Assembly: GCF_003590835.1 (NCBI RefSeq)
Contig: NZ_QYUQ01000002.1
Location: forward strand, 248,001 to 312,000
Source: Noviherbaspirillum sedimenti
GTDB taxonomy: Bacteria > Pseudomonadota > Gammaproteobacteria > Burkholderiales > Burkholderiaceae_D
DNA length: 64,000 nucleotides
Direction of reading: 5' to 3'
The position numbers and the translations under genes are program-made. Positions 1-7,303 of the stretch are shown in pieces. Position 1 is the first letter of the stretch; each line of letters begins with the position of its first letter. The notes beneath the pieces are model-generated. The model made no database searches, was not told the DNA's origin, and saw nothing but the letters and a program-made list of their open reading frames with translations.

Positions 1-962
1 CTTGCGTGCGCATCATGACCGGTGCGCCGATGCCGGATGGTTGCGACACGGTGGTGCCACAGGAATGCGTACAAGCGGCCACCGATGCTGCCGTCACGTT
101 GCCGGCCGGGATCGTCAAGATGGGCGACAATCGTCGCCTGCAGGGCGAAGACTTGCGTGCTGGCAGTCCTGCGTTGTTGGCTGGAAGGACCTTGCGTCCG
201 GCCGACCTGGGTTTGCTGGCATCACTCGGGATGGCCGAAGTGCCAGTGCGGCGGCGGCTGCGGGTGGCATTTTTTTCCGCCGGCGACGAATTGCGCTCGC
301 TCGGCGAACCGCTGGCACCGGGCTGCGTGTATGACAGTAACCGCTATACCTTGTATGGCATGCTCGTGCGCCTGGGATGCGAAATCCTCGACATGGGCGT
401 GGTCCGCGACGATCCGGCCGCACTGGAGGCGGCCTTGCGCTCGGCTTGCGAAAATGCCGATGTCATCATCACCTCCGGCGGCGTCTCGGTCGGCGAAGCC
501 GATTACACCAAAGAAATCATGGCACAACTGGGCGACGTGCAATTCTGGAAGATCGCCATGCGCCCGGGCCGGCCGATGGCATTCGGCAGGATCGCCTCGA
601 ACGGCAGAAGCGCCTGGTTGTTCGGTTTGCCGGGCAATCCGGTCGCCGTCATGGTGAGTTTTTATTTTTTTGCGCGCCCGGCTTTGCTGAGCATGATGGG
701 CGCCAGCGATGCGCCGCTGCCGCTGCTGCGGGTAGCAGCGCAATCGCCCATCCGCAAAAAGCCGGACCGCACGGAATACCAGCGCGGCATTCTCTCGCAT
801 GACAGCGAGGGCAGGCCACAGGTGCGCATCACCGGCGCGCAAGGATCCGGCATTTTGCGCTCAATGTCGGAAGCCAATTGCATGGTCATCCTGCCGCATG
901 ACCATGGCAGCGTACAAGCCGGTGATCCAGTCGATGTGTTGCTGTTTGAGGGCTTGATTTAG
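1..962 (+). CDS. moeA: Molybdopterin molybdenumtransferase MoeA, 3' part
   Basis: The gene enters from the left edge, so only the last 319 codons are present (reading from base 3; the family is about 400 residues). MoeA inserts molybdate into adenylylated molybdopterin in the last step of molybdenum cofactor synthesis in the cytoplasm. The visible part starts in the conserved RIMTGAPMPDG segment. It then has the MPT-binding-fold motifs FFSAGDELRSLGEPL, the TSGGVSVGEADYTK loop, the KIAMRPGRPMAFG strand and GLPGNPVAVMVSFY, and ends in the small beta-barrel domain. All motifs expected of an active enzyme are intact. The identification is secure; only the N-terminus is missing because of the window edge. 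Confidence 0.95.
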   Translation, partial: CVRIMTGAPMPDGCDTVVPQECVQAATDAAVTLPAGIVKMGDNRRLQGEDLRAGSPALLAGRTLRPADLGLLASLGMAEVPVRRRLRVAFFSAGDELRSLGEPLAPGCVYDSNRYTLYGMLVRLGCEILDMGVVRDDPAALEAALRSACENADVIITSGGVSVGEADYTKEIMAQLGDVQFWKIAMRPGRPMAFGRIASNGRSAWLFGLPGNPVAVMVSFYFFARPALLSMMGASDAPLPLLRVAAQSPIRKKPDRTEYQRGILSHDSEGRPQVRITGAQGSGILRSMSEANCMVILPHDHGSVQAGDPVDVLLFEGLI

Positions 963-984
963 TGTTCGCCTGATTCCCCTTTAT

Positions 985-1383
985 TCATCTGCCGCGAAAA
1001 TCGCCGCGGTGCCCGTCGCGCTGGCCATCAGACTGACCATCGCGCTGCCAGTGGCCCCTGCCGCCATCCCGCCCCTGCCATTGCGGACGTCCACCATCGC
1101 GCCGCTGCCACTCCTGGCGTGGATGAGAATGATGGTGCGTGCCGGGCCGGACATTCCTGCTGTAGTTGAAGCGGACTGGCGGCGGCACGATCACCGGCGC
1201 AGGGGCGACATACACCGGCGGCTGGTAATACGGATAGGGGCGGCTGTAAGGATAGTAATTGCCGCTGGAAATATGGGCGCTCACTGTCGGTGCCGGATAA
1301 TAGACAGTCTCGGCGTCATAAGGCACCGCCACGCATCCGGCCAGAAAAATGGGTGGGCAAAGGAGGGCGAGAAGACGTTTCAT
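985..1383 (-). CDS. Small outer-envelope lipoprotein, Tyr/Pro- and Arg/Gly-rich
   Basis: A 132-residue protein chosen to start at MKRLLALL, because this gives a clean lipoprotein signal peptide ending in the lipobox LAGC (Cys near residue 15). The open frame continues far upstream, but that part has no protein character. After the Cys comes a Tyr/Pro-rich stretch (YPYSRPYPYYQPPVYVAP) and then a basic tail with WQ.RDGG and GQRDGHRG repeats. I know of no catalytic motif for this type of protein. It converges on moeA and is probably monocistronic. Its role is unknown; envelope-associated lipoproteins of this low-complexity type are common in betaproteobacteria. Confidence 0.6.
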   Translation of the reverse strand: MKRLLALLCPPIFLAGCVAVPYDAETVYYPAPTVSAHISSGNYYPYSRPYPYYQPPVYVAPAPVIVPPPVRFNYSRNVRPGTHHHSHPRQEWQRRDGGRPQWQGRDGGRGHWQRDGQSDGQRDGHRGDFRGR

Positions 1384-1847
1384 GTTGGCACCAAGAGGAT
1401 CAATTCCTGCATATTGGATAACGGAATTGGTCGCGGGTTTGGCCTTATTACTTTCCCTTACAAATTGGGGCCTTGCACTGGCAGCTTGTGTGCGGTCCTT
1501 ATGTCGGTGAGAAAAGCCGCCCAAGGCATGGTGAAAATTGGGGTATAATGGAGTGTTACTTCGGATAAGGACTTGGCTGCTACCCTGGACTTTCTGAAGC
1601 CTGAGGTGACGCGCAGATTGAATCAACTGCAGCGCGCCATGCACTTTCATTTTTTGTCGTTCGCACAAGAGCGACAGTTTCATCGTATTTTTCAAAGCGT
1701 TTGCATTTTCTCCCTGCAGTCGGGAGTGCGACCAGCGCGCATCGTCGCGAGCTGCTCCAGGACGACACTGATATTGTCGGCCAGACAAATGACTGCGTGT
1801 AACGCATGCCGCCAGTCCTGGTTGCTGCAATTTTTATAGGAGCCCGA
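1384..1847. other. Divergent intergenic region before infA
   Basis: There are 464 bases without a convincing gene. A TATAAT hexamer lies at 1544-1549 on the plus strand, without a good -35 at 17 bases, so it is only a possible infA promoter. It would give a leader of about 290 bases. An open frame at 1573-1839 has no ribosome binding site and no protein-like composition. Confidence 0.4.
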
Positions 1848-2114
1848 ATGGCTAAAGAAGAACTTCTTGAAATGAATGGCAAGGTTGCCGAAGTACTGCC
1901 CGATTCCCGTTATCGTGTTGATCTGGAAAACGGTCATCAATTGATCGCTTATACCTCCGGAAAAATGCGTCAGCATCACATCCGTATTCTGGCTGGTGAC
2001 CGGGTTACCTTGGAACTGTCACCCTATGACCTGAGCAAGGGCCGTATTACTTTCCGTCATCTCGAGACCCGTGGACCCGGTGGCCCACGTCCGCAGCAGC
2101 GTCGCCGTCACTGA
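1848..2114 (+). CDS. infA: Translation initiation factor IF-1 (long betaproteobacterial form)
   Basis: An 88-residue S1/OB-fold protein that binds the 30S A-site during initiation. The start is the ATG of [11 protein letters not shown], preceded by TAGGAG at a suitable distance. The body follows IF-1 throughout: [51 protein letters not shown]. It is about 16 residues longer than the usual 72-residue IF-1, with an Arg/Gly/Pro/Gln-rich basic tail ([13 protein letters not shown]). Betaproteobacteria commonly carry two IF-1 genes, one in the ribosomal protein cluster and one stand-alone. The lack of ribosomal protein genes here suggests that this is the stand-alone copy. Confidence 0.93.
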   Translation: MAKEELLEMNGKVAEVLPDSRYRVDLENGHQLIAYTSGKMRQHHIRILAGDRVTLELSPYDLSKGRITFRHLETRGPGGPRPQQRRRH

Positions 2115-2234
2115 CGCCTGCATCCCTCCTTCTGCCGGCTTCCGATTTTCAACAGGAGCCGGTATTGCAAACAGGCCAAAATTGCTACACTAGACAGTGT
2201 TCAGGCTTGTTCGTTCTTAAAGAAGGAGTTTCCC

Positions 2235-2684
2235 CTGTTTCCCCTGATTAAAGTCGATGACGTAACTCACGTCATCCAGCTCGCCGTCGCGCCGGTATTC
2301 CTGCTGACCGCCGTGGGCACCTTCATCAGCGTGCTGACCAGCCGACTGGCGCGCATCGTCGACCGCATCCGTATCCTCGAAATAAAGCAAGAGGAGCTGG
2401 CGCTGGAAGAAGCTGCGTTCAAGGATGTTGAACTGAGCTTGCTCGGCCGTCGCCTGCTACTCATATATATTGCACTCACCTGCAAGGTTTCATGCGGCCT
2501 GATTGTCGGCATGATCATCGCCAGCGCATTCATTGATGCCTTCCTGGCGATCAAACTCGCTACCTTTATCGCTGCTCTTTTCGTACTGGCAATGGTCGCT
2601 TTCATCGGTGGCCTGGCGGCCATGCTGCGTGAAATTTTCCTGGCAGTGCAAAGTACCCGGGCCAGCATGCGCTTTCGCAGATAG
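2235..2684 (+). CDS. DUF2721 membrane protein, probable CTG start
   Basis: An inner-membrane protein of the DUF2721 family, function unknown. The family signature TSRLARIVDRIRILE is clear, followed by two strong membrane segments (about residues 73-95 and 103-125). The first ordinary start codon is a GTG at 2313, which would cut off the conserved first hydrophobic segment (VIQLAVAPVFLLTAVGTFI). In the same frame an AAGGAG Shine-Dalgarno sequence at 2223-2228 is followed six bases later by CTG at 2235. No ATG, GTG or TTG lies in frame between them. I therefore place the start at CTG, giving 149 residues. A weak promoter (TTGCAA/TACACT near 2165-2191) lies upstream. Confidence 0.75.
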   Translation: MFPLIKVDDVTHVIQLAVAPVFLLTAVGTFISVLTSRLARIVDRIRILEIKQEELALEEAAFKDVELSLLGRRLLLIYIALTCKVSCGLIVGMIIASAFIDAFLAIKLATFIAALFVLAMVAFIGGLAAMLREIFLAVQSTRASMRFRR

Positions 2685-2719
2685 GCCGCAGATAGGCCGC
2701 AGCGAGCCGGGGCATGATA

Positions 2720-4288
2720 TTAGAAAACTTCGAACTCCGACAGGCCGATCCAGCCGCTTGCCTGGTCGACACGAAATTTGACCCAGCTGACATTTTTGGC
2801 ACTGAAATTCACGCTGAGCGGGCTGCCATCGTTGGGCAGGGCGCCGACCTGGATGCTGGAGCCGTCGCTAAATAGCAGGGTGCCGCCGAGGATCTGGTCG
2901 TTCAGGTTGGGACGGTCATACAAAATCACTTGCTTGACCGCCGTCGCGACACTCCACTTGAGCTGGATCCAGGCGCCGACATTTTCGCCATTGGTGGTCC
3001 ATTCGCGGGAATAGTCGCCCGGATAGCCGGTCGCCCAGCCATCGACGGCCTTGATGCCGAGCTGGCCGGTGGCGGGATTCTCACTGGAAACGGTCACGGT
3101 CGACGCCCGCGCCTTGTTGGCGAATGGCGTGAATTTCTCCGTGGTGCCAGCGAAATAGGCGCTGCATTTCAGGTCGAGCATGCCATAGCTGGCAACTGTA
3201 AGGTAGCGGCCGCTGCTGCTCTTGTAGGAGACCTTGCCAGACGCGAGGGTCTCGGTGAAGGTTTCAAAAGTCGAGATTGTCCTGGCAGTGGCACCGACAG
3301 TGCTGCCGCCACCGTTGGCGCAGCTCAGGTAATTGCCGTTTTCCGCCTGCAGGGCGACTTTGCCGTTGGCCAAAGGAATGCGGGTGAGGCCTGTGCAGGC
3401 CGCGATCGTCGCGGTATCCGCCTTCAGGCTGGCGCCGCCGCAGGCACCATTGGTCGGGTCCTGGTCAAGATACTTGCCAGTCGAATTCGTCATGTGTTGC
3501 TTGCTGCCGGTGGCGGGATTGCCGCCTTCCATCACGTAATCGGCGCCGCTGGGAATGATCGCGGCATTCCTGCAATAGGCAGCCTCGGCATACTGCATGG
3601 TCGGCTTTTCGCCAAGGATGGCGCCGCCATCGCCTTTCGGGCGTGTCCACTGGGCCTTGATGTAAGGAAAATCGGCGCAATTGGCCGGTGTCAGGGCGTA
3701 ATATTCGGCCCACTGGACGCTGTGGCGACCAAGTGCGACCGCGCCATCCGGTGCCTGGATCTGGCCGATATACGTGACGGTAGGCGTGACGGTGCTCATG
3801 TCGATCACGTAGCCGCTGTAGGCGGTGCCGCGCTCGTTGACCACGCGCAGACGGTAGGTCTTGCCAACCACCCAGGGGTAGGCCTTGAAACATTGCATCC
3901 CGACACCTTCGTCGCCGAAAGGCTGGCAGCTTGCACCCGGCGCAGCCGTGGCGGCGGTGGCGTTCCAGATCGAGAACATGACGCCTTTATTGTTCAGGGT
4001 GAGGGTATTGGTTTGCAGGCCGATGTAGCCACCGCTCTTGTAGCCACCGTTGGCGTCTTCCAGCCCGAACTGGTGCGACAGGAACCAGCCGGTGGTTGAG
4101 CCTGGATCGGCGAGGAATTTCAGGTCGGTTTCCAGTGTTGTGGGAGCGCCCGGATAACTCCATCCCAGATAGGGTAAGGAGAGATTATGGGATTTTGGGG
4201 TGCTTTGGGCAGCAGCGGTGCCACTATGGAGGCAAAGGCTGGTGCCCAGCAATAGCCCCAGCAACTTGAATGCACGTGATAATTTCAT
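2720..4288 (-). CDS. Secreted multi-domain protein with C-terminal discoidin-like domain
   Basis: A 522-residue exported protein. The start is the second of two ATGs, seven bases after GGGAG. A signal peptide covers about residues 1-28 (LLGLLLGTSLCL, then cleavage near TAAAQS). The N-terminal half (SLPYLGWSYPGAP, GYIGLQTN) resembles DUF3472-type secreted domains. The middle (ENGNYLSCANGG, SSGRYLTVASYG) looks like a beta-trefoil or fascin-like fold. The last 130 residues resemble an F5/8 type C (discoidin) carbohydrate-binding domain (KQVILYDRPN, GWIGLSEFEVF). No catalytic residues are evident. Its job is probably glycan or surface binding outside the cell. It is divergent from the acyltransferase gene, with TTGCA-type palindromes between them. 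Confidence 0.65.
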   Translation of the reverse strand: MKLSRAFKLLGLLLGTSLCLHSGTAAAQSTPKSHNLSLPYLGWSYPGAPTTLETDLKFLADPGSTTGWFLSHQFGLEDANGGYKSGGYIGLQTNTLTLNNKGVMFSIWNATAATAAPGASCQPFGDEGVGMQCFKAYPWVVGKTYRLRVVNERGTAYSGYVIDMSTVTPTVTYIGQIQAPDGAVALGRHSVQWAEYYALTPANCADFPYIKAQWTRPKGDGGAILGEKPTMQYAEAAYCRNAAIIPSGADYVMEGGNPATGSKQHMTNSTGKYLDQDPTNGACGGASLKADTATIAACTGLTRIPLANGKVALQAENGNYLSCANGGGSTVGATARTISTFETFTETLASGKVSYKSSSGRYLTVASYGMLDLKCSAYFAGTTEKFTPFANKARASTVTVSSENPATGQLGIKAVDGWATGYPGDYSREWTTNGENVGAWIQLKWSVATAVKQVILYDRPNLNDQILGGTLLFSDGSSIQVGALPNDGSPLSVNFSAKNVSWVKFRVDQASGWIGLSEFEVF

Positions 4289-4317
4289 TGCCATACTCCC
4301 TGGAAATTGGAATTTTT

Positions 4318-4330
4318 ATTGCACTGCAAT
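4318..4330. promoter_or_regulatory. Candidate operator palindrome ATTGCAcTGCAAT
   Basis: A perfect palindrome with one central base, 30 bases upstream of the secreted-protein start. Its core TTGCA-N-TGCAA recurs at 4360-4370 and, in the inverse order, at 4419-4433 and 4609-4619. The regulator is unknown. Confidence 0.4.
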
Positions 4331-4350
4331 TTGTCCATGATTATCTTGCG

Positions 4351-4370
4351 TTGCATTAATTGCAATGCAA
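4351..4370. promoter_or_regulatory. Candidate double operator (overlapping TTGCA/TGCAA palindromes)
   Basis: TTGCATTAATTGCAATGCAA contains two overlapping inverted repeats: TTGCATT/AATGCAA with a six-base spacer, and TTGCA-A-TGCAA, identical in form to the site at 4318-4330. The AT-rich bases around it would suit a promoter. Confidence 0.4.
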
Positions 4371-4418
4371 ATATAGCCTTTTAGGCAACTTTGGTATGCT
4401 TTCATGGTGATATCAGAT

Positions 4419-4433
4419 ATGCAAATGTTGCAT
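4419..4433. promoter_or_regulatory. Candidate operator ATGCAAatgTTGCAT
   Basis: A perfect 6-3-6 inverted repeat using the same TGCAA/TTGCA half-sites in the opposite order. A further copy of this order, TGCAA-T-TTGCA, lies at 4609-4619. Confidence 0.35.
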
Positions 4434-4749
4434 AACTAACATGATTTTCAGGGGCAAAAAAAGGGCTGCCCGCAGCGAAAACACGAGGGGAGGGGAATGT
4501 TCAGGAGGACCAGTCGGTTGGTAGTGATTCCTTCAATTTCTTGGGCGAACTGGCGTATGGCGTCTTTTTGAGGTCAAAAAAACAACATTCATGGATTATC
4601 GAAGGCGCTGCAATTTGCATTGATTGACGCTTGGAGCGGGTCTCTTGTATGCTGCGCGAACTTCACCGCGGCAAGATTTTTGTCGCTGCATCTATGCGCC
4701 TGGGTACTGCGGCATTCACTTTTCAACAGGGCGCGAGCGCGCCGTCATC

Positions 4750-5892
4750 ATGACGCAAGTAAATAATGTAAATGTCGTCGTCGAAACACCTGCGGCGCAG
4801 GATCGACTGTTTTTTCTGGATGGATTGCGTGGATGGGCGGCACTGATGGTGGTGTTAAGTCACTTGCTGGTGTTTTTCGTGTCGCACACCTCATTGACTT
4901 ACCAGGGCTGGTACTGGGCTTTTCCCACCGATGGCAACCTGGCGGTGTTCATCTTTTTCGTTCTTTCCGGTTTTGCCCTGTCGATAGGTTATATCCAGAC
5001 CAGTCGCATGAGCCTCCTCACCGCACTGTGCGCGCGGCGCTACCTGCGGCTGGCCATTCCCATCCTGTGCGCGTCGCTGTTTGCCTACCTGTTGCTCGCG
5101 GCCAGGCTGTTTTACAACATCGATGCCGGCAAAGCGATCGGCAACAACTGGTTGACCAATTTTTACGGTTTTGCGCCGGATTTGTATGAAAGCCTCAAGT
5201 TCGGCTTGTATGACGTGTTCATGTCGGGTGATGCGGCGCGCTCGTACAACCCGATTCTGTGGACCATGCCCATCGAACTGTTTGGCTCATTCATCGTGTT
5301 TGCGATTTGCGCGCTCTTCCTGTATTTGAAAAAGCGCCTGTTTTTCATTGCGGCAATTCTGCTCTATTTTGTCCTGAGCAAAAATAACTATTACCTTTCG
5401 TTTGTCGCCGGCATGTGCATCGCGCTGTGTTACCACCATCGCGAAAAAGCGGTATTCAGGAAAATCCATTTTGCCTTGCCGCTGCTGCTGATCGGGGCGG
5501 TGTATTACTCGAGCATCAGCCTGCGCGGGCGCGGACTGGCGGTGCCGCAAATAGTGCGCGCCGATTTCCTCTCGATCCTTGCCGCCAGCGCCATGGTATT
5601 CGCCGCAGCATTTTATCGGCCCTTCCGCCGTTTTCTTGAAAACCCGGTGTCGCGCTACCTCGGCAGCATTTCATTCCCGATCTATCTCACGCACTTCATC
5701 GTGATTTGCACTTTTTCCAGTGGTTTTCTCTTGTATCTGAGAGGCACGGCGCAAGGCTATACGGAAACCAATGTGCAGATGAACGTGGCGGCGAGCCTGC
5801 TGGTCTGTTTTGTCATCGCGCATCTTTTTCGCCACGTCGAAACGCTCGCCATCTTTGTCGCCAGACGATTTTCCGAATACATGCAAAAGTAG
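4750..5892 (+). CDS. Acyltransferase 3 family membrane protein
   Basis: A 380-residue polytopic inner-membrane protein of the acyltransferase-3 (OafA/NodX-like) family. Members O-acylate cell-surface sugars using acyl-CoA from the cytoplasm. The family opening is clear: RLFFLDGLRGWAALMVVLSH holds the catalytic-type His at the end of the first membrane segment. About ten hydrophobic segments follow, including FFVLSGFALSIGY, and the conserved Arg-rich loop CARRYLRLAIP. The start is the ATG at 4750; the open frame extends upstream but is not hydrophobic. The Shine-Dalgarno sequence is weak. The acceptor substrate cannot be told from sequence, and no polysaccharide genes lie next to it. Confidence 0.8.
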   Translation: MTQVNNVNVVVETPAAQDRLFFLDGLRGWAALMVVLSHLLVFFVSHTSLTYQGWYWAFPTDGNLAVFIFFVLSGFALSIGYIQTSRMSLLTALCARRYLRLAIPILCASLFAYLLLAARLFYNIDAGKAIGNNWLTNFYGFAPDLYESLKFGLYDVFMSGDAARSYNPILWTMPIELFGSFIVFAICALFLYLKKRLFFIAAILLYFVLSKNNYYLSFVAGMCIALCYHHREKAVFRKIHFALPLLLIGAVYYSSISLRGRGLAVPQIVRADFLSILAASAMVFAAAFYRPFRRFLENPVSRYLGSISFPIYLTHFIVICTFSSGFLLYLRGTAQGYTETNVQMNVAASLLVCFVIAHLFRHVETLAIFVARRFSEYMQK

Positions 5893-5896
5893 CGGA

Positions 5897-6427
5897 TCAG
5901 CGGTAGCGCGATTCGACCAGGTCGATTTCGCGTACCAGCTTGCGTGAGGTGGCGTCGGAAATGCGCGATTGCCGCGCCAGGTTGAAAATTTCTTCGCGTT
6001 CGGCGCCCAGACCGGCCAGGCGGAGGGCGCGTTCGGCCTGGTCGGCCTTGTGCAATTGTGCGGCCTCGCGCTCGCCGCCGCTACCGGCCACCCGGCGCTG
6101 ATACAGGCCGATCACGCGGGCTGCGGCCTGGGTGTGGATGTCGGCGCTGGCGGCATCGTGCGGCAATCGCTGCTGCGCCCGCTCAATGGCAGCAATGGCC
6201 GCGCTGGCAGCATGCCGGCGCGCCAGATCCTCTTCCTGCAGTTCGGCGGTTTCTTCCGGCAGTTCCAGCCCCCGCAGCAAGCGGCGCAGAGCGATACTGG
6301 CCGTAACCATCGTCACCAGAATCACTGCTGTGGCCAGGAAGATCGCCAGGTCGCGCGAGGGAAAGGGCGCGCGCTGTTGCGGATTCTCCAATTTCCTTGC
6401 GGCGGCCTGAACCGGGGGCGTCGCCAT
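5897..6427 (-). CDS. Orphan C-terminal part of a CPA1-type Na+/H+ antiporter
   Basis: A 176-residue reading frame that aligns only with the last part of bacterial CPA1 sodium/proton antiporters. It has the PFPSRDLAIFLATAVILVTMV membrane segment, which in full antiporters is followed by QGLTLP, here ASIALR. A long cytoplasmic helical tail follows, with the typical REEIFNLARQSRISDATSRKL and an end in EIDLVESRYR. The ion-translocating N-terminal half is absent, and upstream sequence on this strand is occupied by the start of the isomerase gene. Either this is a decayed antiporter or a free-standing tail domain with one membrane helix. The ATG at 6427 has only a weak Shine-Dalgarno (CGAGG); an ATG at 6466 is an alternative. 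Confidence 0.5.
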   Translation of the reverse strand: MATPPVQAAARKLENPQQRAPFPSRDLAIFLATAVILVTMVTASIALRRLLRGLELPEETAELQEEDLARRHAASAAIAAIERAQQRLPHDAASADIHTQAAARVIGLYQRRVAGSGGEREAAQLHKADQAERALRLAGLGAEREEIFNLARQSRISDATSRKLVREIDLVESRYR

Positions 6428-6548
6428 GCCGTCTAAACCTCGTTGCGGAAATTCAAAATATTGCATCACGCAAGCCTGATTTTCGTTCAGGAAAAATACG
6501 GGAGTGTCCCGTTCGCGAGACAGGCATTCAGGGCAAGGAGCACAGGAC

Positions 6549-7301
6549 ATGACGGCGATAGTGCGGATCGACGATGAAGTCGTGGGCGTCGAGGATTTCA
6601 TCAAGATATTGAAACTGACCAACCAGTTCCAGGGCCTGATCGAGCAACTGGTGCGCGACAAGCTGACCGTACGCGCGGCGAAAAGGCAGGGCATCAGCGT
6701 TTCGGCCGAGGAGATCCAGGAGCGCGCCGACCAGTTCCGTCGCATCCAGGGCTTGCACCGCGCCGCCGAGACCAACCATTATTTCGACGCGCTGGGCATC
6801 AGCCTGGATGATTTCGAGGCATTCATCACCGACAGCCTGTACCAGGAAAAGATGATGGAGCAAGTCTGCAGCGAACGCGCAGTGGAAGGGTACTTCAAGC
6901 TGCACTCGCCGAAGTTCGACAGCATCGAGGTCAGCCACATCGTCCTGGATACCGAAGGCAAGGCGAAGGAAATGATCTCTTTCCTGCGGGAAGATCCGGA
7001 CAGTTTCGCCGAGATGGCGCGCGAGCATTCGATCGCCGACACGCGCGAGCATGGCGGTCTGATCGGCAAGGTCTTGCGCGGTTCGCTCAAGACCGATGTC
7101 GAGGCCAAGGTGTTCAATGCAGCGGTGGGCGACCTGCTCGGTCCGTTTCCTTCGCCCGACGGCGAATTTCATGAAATCTTCGCGGTGAATGCCAAATACC
7201 CGGCCACGCTGGACGAGGATACCTCGACAGAGGTGCGCCGCCTGCTGCGCGAGGAATGGCTGCAGGCGCGCGCGCAGGAGCACATCATCGAGACGCATTG
7301 A
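6549..7301 (+). CDS. PpiC/SurA-type peptidyl-prolyl isomerase linked to peptide export
   Basis: A 250-residue parvulin-type prolyl isomerase. The N-terminal half is a SurA-like helical chaperone region (FQGLIEQLVRDKLTVRAAKRQGI, then SAEEIQERADQFRR). The second half carries the rotamase domain with SHIVLDTEGKAKEM, SFAEMAREHS and GGLIGKVLRGSL. There is no signal peptide or membrane anchor, so it probably acts in the cytoplasm, keeping export substrates unfolded or presenting them to the exporter. The start follows AAGGAG with good spacing. Its stop codon overlaps a TTG that may start the next gene, so the two are translationally coupled. Such isomerases occur beside double-glycine peptidase exporters. 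Confidence 0.85.
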   Translation: MTAIVRIDDEVVGVEDFIKILKLTNQFQGLIEQLVRDKLTVRAAKRQGISVSAEEIQERADQFRRIQGLHRAAETNHYFDALGISLDDFEAFITDSLYQEKMMEQVCSERAVEGYFKLHSPKFDSIEVSHIVLDTEGKAKEMISFLREDPDSFAEMAREHSIADTREHGGLIGKVLRGSLKTDVEAKVFNAAVGDLLGPFPSPDGEFHEIFAVNAKYPATLDEDTSTEVRRLLREEWLQARAQEHIIETH

Positions 7302-7303
7302 TA

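Noticed and set aside
1573..1839. An 88-codon frame upstream of infA
   Set aside because: No ribosome binding site, random composition, and it lies where an infA leader is expected.
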